Below are positions 6,291-10,686 of a DNA stretch of 10,686 nt, piece after piece. The notes beneath the pieces are model-generated. The model was not told where the DNA came from. It saw only the letters and a program-made list of their open reading frames with translations, and made no database searches. The position numbers and the translations under genes are program-made. The DNA is from CAZUCD01 sp964618855 (lineage in GTDB: Bacteria > Sumerlaeota > Sumerlaeia > SLMS01 > JANRJK01). Each line of letters opens with the position of its first letter. Positions within the stretch are counted from its first letter, which is position 1. The stretch is taken from positions 1 to 10,686 of the forward strand of contig CAZUCD010000130.1 of NCBI GenBank assembly GCA_964618855.1. Direction: 5' to 3'.

Positions 6291-7210
6291 GCGGCGTTGG
6301 TCCTCCCCAGGCACGCAGCCAGGCCCTCGGCATAGCGGCGAGGCGCGAAGCCAAGGTCCCGCACCGCCGGGGCCGGATCGACGGGCTGCGCGCGGGTGAC
6401 CCCCTCCACGTTGTCCAGCGTCATCGGCGGCGCGGGGAGCAGCGCCTCCCCGACTGCCGCGATGATCCGGCACATCCACAGTGGGACCGGTATCAGGGCC
6501 GGCTCGCGCCCGCGCACCGCCCGGGCCGTCTCCCGGAAGAAGTCCCGGCACGACATGGGTTCGAGGCAGCCCAGCATGTACTCGCGTCCGATCGACTCGG
6601 GCCGGTCGATTGCCTCCGCCACTGCCGTCGCAACGTCATCCACATGCACAGGACGCATGTCCTCGGCGCCGGACCCGACAAGCGGCACGGCGGGCAGTTT
6701 CGCGAGCAGCCGCGTCAGCTTGTGGAAGATGCCCCGCGGCGCGGGGCCGTAGATGATCGACGGGCGCAGGATCGTCCAGGAGGGCGCGCCCCGGCGCACC
6801 TCCTCGTCCGCCAGGTACTTCGTGCCGCCATACACCGACCGGTTGGCCGCGTGGGCGGACATGCTGCTGATCTGGATCCACCGCGCCACGCCGGCCGCCG
6901 ACGCCTCCGCCGCGAACGTCCGCGTTCCCTCGACGTTGATCCGCATCGAGAGGTCCAGGTCCGGCTTGCCCATCGAGACCACCGCGGCGGCGTGCACGAC
7001 CACGTCGGGGCGGGTCTCCCGCAGCACACCGCGGATAGAAGCCGCATCGTGGAACTCCCCGTGGGCGGGCTCGAGCCCCGCGGGAAGCAGGTCCAACTCC
7101 GCCCCGCGCCGCACCAGGGGCACGACCGTGTGCCCGCGCTCCGACAGGACGCGGCAAATGGCGGAACCGACGAAGCCGTTGGCTCCGGAGACGAGGATGC
7201 GCAGGGGCAT
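6287..7210 (-). CDS. NAD-dependent epimerase/dehydratase (extended SDR)
   Basis: This is a 307-residue member of the extended short-chain dehydrogenase/reductase superfamily, which typically epimerises, dehydrates or reduces nucleotide sugars or related carbonyl compounds. It has the nucleotide-binding GANGFVG (9-15) after the first strand, HAAA (73-76), SSMSAH (115-120) with the catalytic serine position, and the YxxxK motif as YGGTK (Tyr127, Lys131). These are followed by LRPSIIYGP (148-156) and RPVHVDDVA (186-194), both usual in this family. The ATG at 7210 gives a protein that begins directly with strand one (PLRILVSG), so the longer open frame reaching 7657 is not used. No clear Shine-Dalgarno is seen. 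It is the first gene of the overlapping set with the Gfo/Idh oxidoreductase and the barrel-like protein. The cofactor is NAD(P); the substrate is unknown. Confidence 0.93.
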   Translation of the reverse strand: MPLRILVSGANGFVGSAICRVLSERGHTVVPLVRRGAELDLLPAGLEPAHGEFHDAASIRGVLRETRPDVVVHAAAVVSMGKPDLDLSMRINVEGTRTFAAEASAAGVARWIQISSMSAHAANRSVYGGTKYLADEEVRRGAPSWTILRPSIIYGPAPRGIFHKLTRLLAKLPAVPLVGSGAEDMRPVHVDDVATAVAEAIDRPESIGREYMLGCLEPMSCRDFFRETARAVRGREPALIPVPLWMCRIIAAVGEALLPAPPMTLDNVEGVTRAQPVDPAPAVRDLGFAPRRYAEGLAACLGRTNAA

Positions 7211-7403
7211 GGGGATTTTGGACCCCCGGGGACGTTGGGGGGACAAGCGCAAGAGGGGCTCCCCCTTCGTTCTCCCCATGCGGCCCGATGGCACCCGGCG
7301 TCCAATCCCGGCATCCACGTCATCCTCCCCTTGCCGCGGGGGAAGCCCTGCCGCACCGTTCCGCGTCTTTCGAATTCGGAAGAAAAGCCCGCAACTCGCG
7401 AGG
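7211..7403. other. Divergent intergenic region
   Basis: These 193 bases separate the minus-strand SDR operon from the plus-strand TPR lipoprotein gene and must hold the control sites of both. I see only the short palindrome CGAATTCG (7371-7378) and C/G runs. No convincing -35/-10 pair could be fixed on either strand. Confidence 0.5.
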
Positions 7404-8546
7404 ATGAACCCCGGAATGTTCCGCACGATCAACGGCCTGAAGCGCACCGCCACCATCCTGGCGTGCGCCGTGCTCCTAGTCGCCTGCAAGCCCGCCCCAC
7501 CGGCGGAACGGCTCGCCGAGGCGCAGCAACTCCTCCAGGAGCGGCAGACCGCCCTCGCCATCATCAAGCTCGAGCAACTCGTCACCGATGCCCCGGAGGA
7601 CCCCGCCACCCTCGAGGCGCGCATGATCCTCGGCATGTACTTCATGGAGAACCTCAAGCAATACCGCCGCGCCGAGCCCTTCTTCCGCGCCGTCTACGAG
7701 AAGGAAGGCATCAAGACCGAGCGCGGGTTCGCAGCCTTCATGTCCCTCGTCCGCATCCCCTACATGCAGCGGGAGTTCGATGTCGCCTTCAAGACGATGG
7801 ACGAGGGCATCGCGAAGGTGGACGCGAACGCGGAGCCCGAGGTGATCGGCGAACTCGCCTTCACGAAGGCGATGCTCCAGGTGCAGTCCGGCGACGAGGC
7901 GATGACGAGCGCGGGCCTTGAGAGCTGGCGCGGGCTCATGCTCGAGTCGAAGAACCCGGAGACCCGGGGGCGCTCCCGGGAGAGTCTCGCCGCCTACCAC
8001 CGCAGCGCGGGCCGCTTCGCGGAAAGCACCGCGATCTACGACGCCTACATGGAGATGTACCCCGACGACCAGACCTCCCCGCACCTCATCCTCGCCAAGG
8101 CCATCAACTACCACCTGGAGGGGAAGGAGGAGGAGAGCGGCCGGCTTTTCGCCCAGGGGGAGAAGCTGATGGAGGAGGGGATCGCGCTGGAGCTGAACAA
8201 GCTCAAGCGCGGCGAGCAGCTCGTCAACCTCGCGCGCTACAACGAGTCGATCGACCGCTACGACCGCGCCGAGGAGCTGATGCTGCGCGCCATGGGGGAG
8301 AACACCGGCACCCGCCTCGCCATCGAGACCCAGTTCGCCATCGGGGACATGTGGGGACGCGCTGGCGAGATCGACAAGGCCATCGCCATCTTCGAGCGCA
8401 TCGACCGCGAGAACCCCAACTCCAACATCGCCGCGATGGCCCGCCAGCGCCTCGACACCGCGACGGAGATCAAGCGGCAACTCGACGCCGTCAGGCCCTC
8501 CGACGCGACGACCACCGGCACCACGCAGGGGGCCCCCGCCCCCTGA
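7404..8546 (+). CDS. TPR-like repeat lipoprotein
   Basis: This is a 380-residue exported lipoprotein built mainly of helix pairs resembling tetratricopeptide repeats, a scaffold for protein-protein contacts. The signal peptide has positive residues (RTINGLKR), a hydrophobic core and the lipobox LVAC with Cys28. After it, helical hairpins recur, for example AEAQQLLQERQTALAIIKLEQLV, YRRAEPFFRAVYEKEG, FAESTAIYDAYMEMYPDD, YNESIDRYDRAEELMLRA and IDKAIAIFERIDRENPNS. The [AS]-x-x-[FY]-x-x-[ALM] spacing and the proline-ended turns are TPR-like. The C-terminus is a flexible Thr/Ala/Pro tail. The start is uncertain between the ATG at 7404 and the one at 7416 (MFRTING); neither has a well-spaced Shine-Dalgarno, and both leave the lipoprotein signal intact. 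It probably sits in the periplasm or at the outer membrane. The stop overlaps the next gene by CTGA. The specific role is unknown. Confidence 0.9.
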   Translation: MNPGMFRTINGLKRTATILACAVLLVACKPAPPAERLAEAQQLLQERQTALAIIKLEQLVTDAPEDPATLEARMILGMYFMENLKQYRRAEPFFRAVYEKEGIKTERGFAAFMSLVRIPYMQREFDVAFKTMDEGIAKVDANAEPEVIGELAFTKAMLQVQSGDEAMTSAGLESWRGLMLESKNPETRGRSRESLAAYHRSAGRFAESTAIYDAYMEMYPDDQTSPHLILAKAINYHLEGKEEESGRLFAQGEKLMEEGIALELNKLKRGEQLVNLARYNESIDRYDRAEELMLRAMGENTGTRLAIETQFAIGDMWGRAGEIDKAIAIFERIDRENPNSNIAAMARQRLDTATEIKRQLDAVRPSDATTTGTTQGAPAP

Positions 8547-9694
8547 GCACAGCCGCACCCCTGCGCGCCGTCCGGGTCCGCACCCGGGCCCAGCTCGCCC
8601 GGTTCGTGGAGTACGCCTACGAACTCCGCGGCAACGAACAGCTTTGGGTCCCACCCCCGCGTCGGGAGCAGTACGCCCTTCTCGACAGCGCGCACCATCC
8701 GTTCCACCAGCACGCCCACGTCGAGTGCTTCCTCATCCTGCGCGCGGGCCGCATCGCCGGCCGCGTCGCCATGATCGAAAACCACGCCCACAACGCCCAC
8801 AGCGGGGAGCGCGCCGGGCACTTCGGCTTCCTCGAGGCCGAGAACGACCCCGCCGTCTTCCGCGCCATCGTCAGGCTCGCGGCCCGCTGGTGCCGCGCCC
8901 GGGGCCTCGACGTCCTCCGCGGACCATGCAGCTTCAGCACCAACGAGGAGTGCGGCGTCCTCGTGCAGGGCTTCCAGTGCGAACCCGCCATCATGACCCC
9001 GCACACGCCCCCATACTACGCCGCGCACCTCGAGGCCGCCGGCATGGCCAAGGCGCGCGACCTCATCTCCTACCATTGCGACAAGGTCCTGTGGACCGAG
9101 CGCATCCCCGCCCTCGCCGAGCGCCTGCGCGAGAAGAATGCCCGGCGCGGCCACGACGTCCGCATCCGTCCCATCGACATGGACCACTTCGACCGCGAGG
9201 TCGGACTCATCAAGACCGTGTACAACTCCGCGTGGGGGAAGAACTGGGGCTTCGTCCCCATGACCGACGCGGAGATCGACCGCATGGCGAAGGACCTCAA
9301 GCCCGTCATCGCCCCCTTCATGGTTTACTTCGCCGAGTGCGACGGGGAGGTCGCCGGATTCCTCCTCGGCCTGCCGGACTACAATGTCGTCCTGCGGCAC
9401 CTTGGCGGAAGGCTCGGCCCCATCGAGGTGCTGCTGTTCTTCCTGCTGAAGCGCAACATCCACCGAATCCGCCTGATGGGGATGGGCGTGGTGGAGAAGT
9501 TCCGGGCGCGCGGCCTCGAGACCCTCATGATCGCGGAGTTCGCCAACGCCTGCCTCGCCCGCGGCTACACCGAGGGGGAGCTCGGCTGGGTCCTCGAGGA
9601 CAACAAGGTCATGAACCGCGGCATCTTGGCGACGGGGGCGAAGGTGTCGAGGGTGCACAGGTTGTATGAGATGCGACTTGGCGGTCAGGAATGA
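8543..9694 (+). CDS. GNAT-superfamily acyltransferase-like protein (probable CTG start)
   Basis: This is a 383-residue protein resembling the two-part GNAT proteins often annotated as YghO-like or hypothetical N-acetyltransferases. The N-terminal half carries the family hallmarks: RAVRVRTRAQLARFVEY and WVPP near the start, GHFGFLEAENDP (92-103), RGPCSFSTNEECGVLVQGF (126-144) and TPPYY (155-159). The C-terminal half has a GNAT core: CDGEVAGFLLGLPDY (266-280), the acyl-CoA loop KFRARGLET (319-327) and GELGWVLEDNKVMNRGI (345-361). The conserved N-terminus requires a start before codon 8570. No ATG, GTG or TTG lies in frame between the far-upstream ATG at 8351, inside the previous gene, and the GTG at 8606. 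The CTG at 8543 overlaps the TPR gene stop as CTGA, with a purine run (AGGGGG, about 8527-8532) upstream. The substrate is unknown. Confidence 0.85.
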   Translation: MSTAAPLRAVRVRTRAQLARFVEYAYELRGNEQLWVPPPRREQYALLDSAHHPFHQHAHVECFLILRAGRIAGRVAMIENHAHNAHSGERAGHFGFLEAENDPAVFRAIVRLAARWCRARGLDVLRGPCSFSTNEECGVLVQGFQCEPAIMTPHTPPYYAAHLEAAGMAKARDLISYHCDKVLWTERIPALAERLREKNARRGHDVRIRPIDMDHFDREVGLIKTVYNSAWGKNWGFVPMTDAEIDRMAKDLKPVIAPFMVYFAECDGEVAGFLLGLPDYNVVLRHLGGRLGPIEVLLFFLLKRNIHRIRLMGMGVVEKFRARGLETLMIAEFANACLARGYTEGELGWVLEDNKVMNRGILATGAKVSRVHRLYEMRLGGQE

Positions 9695-9893
9695 CCTCTG
9701 GGCTGAGTTTGCTGCTCGGCCAAGTCGATGGGTGAGCAGGTGGTGTGAGTACGGATGAGGCTGGCGCTTTCCGGCCGGGAAGAGCAGGAGGATCGAGCGG
9801 GCGCGCCCCGGAACTCGCACCGCCCGAAACCGACAGCCTGCGGACTAACAGCCACCTGGGGCGCAGCATTCTCGCCCCCCTCACTTTTCGGGT

Positions 9894-9923
9894 TTGCCAG
9901 AGACCCCCTCCCCGGCACAAAAT
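9894..9923 (+). promoter_or_regulatory. Possible sigma-70 promoter for the radical SAM gene
   Basis: TTGCCA (9894-9899, 5 of 6 to consensus) is followed after 18 bases by CAAAAT (9918-9923, 4 of 6). Transcription would start near 9930, about 40 bases before the ATG. A short inverted repeat, AAATCC (9920-9925) against GGATTT (9935-9940), overlaps the -10 and could instead be a weak terminator or an operator. The rest of 9695-9968 shows no gene and no strong terminator. Confidence 0.35.
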
Positions 9924-9968
9924 CCCCCTCGCGAGGATTTCTTCGCCCCGAGGAGCCCACAGCAGCGC

Positions 9969-10686
9969 ATGGCCATCCCCATCGTCACCCAAGTCAGCAA
10001 CGGTCTCGCCTTCCGCAAGGCCTACCGCGAGAACCGCGGCCAGCCCGTCTCCTTCCTCATCTTCCAGATGACCAAGGCGTGCAACTGCCGCTGCGAGATG
10101 TGCTCCATCTGGGCCATGGACCACAAGAACGAGCTCACCCTGGAGGAGTACGGGAAAATCTTCCGCGATCCCCTCTTCCGCGAGCTCGAGGTCCTCTCCC
10201 TGACCGGCGGGGAGCCCTTCATCCGCAAGGACTTCGCTGAAATCTGCAAGCTCGCCCAGGACTGCCTGCCCAAGCTCAAGGTCATCTCCTGCCCCTCCAA
10301 CGGCGTGCTCGGGAACCTGATCATGCCGGCGGTGCACAAGGTGCTGGAGCAGATCCGCCCCGACGTCTTCTTCAAGCTCGGCATCTCGATCGACGGATTC
10401 GAGGAAGCGCACAACAAGGTCCGCGGCATCCCGACGGCCTACAAGCGCGCCCTCGAGACCTTCGAGAAGCTCAGCCAGATCAACCACCCCAACTTCGACT
10501 GCGGCATCCTCAGCCTCATCGTGAAGGAAACGATCCCGCACCTCGACTCCGTCCGGGAGCACTTCACGAAGTACACCGAGCACCAGACCTACACGCTGCT
10601 CATGATCGCCGACTTCTTCGGCAACGACGGCAAGATCTCCGACTACACGCCCGAGGAAAAGGAGACCGTCCGCAGGTTCTTCGAGA
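9969..10686 (+). CDS. Radical SAM enzyme (N-terminal 239 residues, runs off right edge)
   Basis: Radical SAM enzymes use a [4Fe-4S] cluster to split S-adenosylmethionine and start radical chemistry. The cluster-binding CX3CX2C is Cys38, Cys42 and Cys45 in CNCRCEMC, with an extra Cys40 inside the motif. The GGEP motif (80-83, in SLTGGEPFIRKDF) contacts the SAM amino group, and GISIDGFEEAHNKVRG (138-153) matches the fourth-to-fifth strand region of the SPASM/MoaA-like branch. Upstream of the cluster motif is a short segment ending FLIFQMTKA. The ATG at 9969 is preceded by AGGAG (9951-9955) at a longer than ideal 13 bases. The frame stays open to the edge, so any C-terminal SPASM domain is outside the window. 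It starts 274 bases after the GNAT gene, probably from its own promoter. The substrate is not predictable from this part. Confidence 0.95.
   Translation, partial: MAIPIVTQVSNGLAFRKAYRENRGQPVSFLIFQMTKACNCRCEMCSIWAMDHKNELTLEEYGKIFRDPLFRELEVLSLTGGEPFIRKDFAEICKLAQDCLPKLKVISCPSNGVLGNLIMPAVHKVLEQIRPDVFFKLGISIDGFEEAHNKVRGIPTAYKRALETFEKLSQINHPNFDCGILSLIVKETIPHLDSVREHFTKYTEHQTYTLLMIADFFGNDGKISDYTPEEKETVRRFFE

Noticed and set aside
6644..8546. Long plus-strand frames starting inside the SDR gene (from 6644 and 6753)
   Set aside because: The parts before 7404 are antisense to the SDR gene. In the 6753 frame only the portion from about 7404 is real (signal peptide plus TPR-like repeats).
9767..9782. Inverted repeat CTTTCCGG/CCGGGAAG after the GNAT gene
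   Set aside because: It has no loop, one imperfect pair and no T run, so it is not called as a terminator.
8258..9820. 520-codon minus-strand open frame opposite the TPR and GNAT genes
   Set aside because: It spans two real plus-strand genes and their junction, has shadow-type composition and no recognisable domain.
1..10686. Search for tRNA, rRNA, CRISPR arrays, phage or insertion-sequence genes
   Set aside because: Nothing convincing was seen on either strand. The only substantial repeat noticed is the 124-bp pair.

Overview
The window is high-GC bacterial chromosomal DNA. Two lipoprotein signal peptides with lipoboxes and sugar-nucleotide-type enzymes suggest a Gram-negative-type envelope. 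Nothing here fixes the phylum and I do not name one. No rRNA, tRNA, CRISPR array, transposase or recombinase gene was seen. Genes lie on both strands and many neighbours overlap by 4-8 bases.

Layout. (1) 1-2624, minus strand: mutS, complete except for the last few residues, which fall off the left edge. (2) 2545-3593: a rearrangement at the mutS start. A 124-bp stretch covering the 5' leader and about the first 27 codons of mutS occurs twice, 925 bp apart, with 122 of 124 bases identical. Between the copies sits a two-gene HEPN-MNT toxin-antitoxin module, mntA and hepT, on the same strand as mutS. The promoter-side copy is a dead 49-codon mutS fragment whose TGA overlaps the mntA ATG. The order of transcription is therefore mutS fragment, mntA, hepT, intact mutS. 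(3) 3784-4323, plus strand: a coiled-coil lipoprotein with one transmembrane segment and an acidic tail, followed by a strong hairpin terminator. (4) 7210 down to 4459, minus strand: three overlapping genes encoding an SDR epimerase/dehydratase, a Gfo/Idh/MocA oxidoreductase and an unassigned, probably barrel-shaped protein. (5) 7404-9694, plus strand: a TPR-like lipoprotein and a GNAT-superfamily protein that appears to start at CTG inside a CTGA overlap. (6) 9969 to the right edge, plus strand: the N-terminal part of a radical SAM enzyme.

How the parts may work together. The most striking part is block 2. The toxin-antitoxin module appears to have taken over the expression signals of mutS, and a duplicated gene start restores an intact mutS downstream of it. 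Mismatch repair would then be co-transcribed with, and possibly dependent on, the module. Recombination between the repeats would remove the module and rejoin mutS to its original upstream region. Block 4 looks like an operon acting on a sugar or similar polyol substrate, but no substrate can be read from the sequence. Blocks 5 and 6 are an envelope lipoprotein, a putative acyltransferase and a radical SAM enzyme with no demonstrable common pathway.
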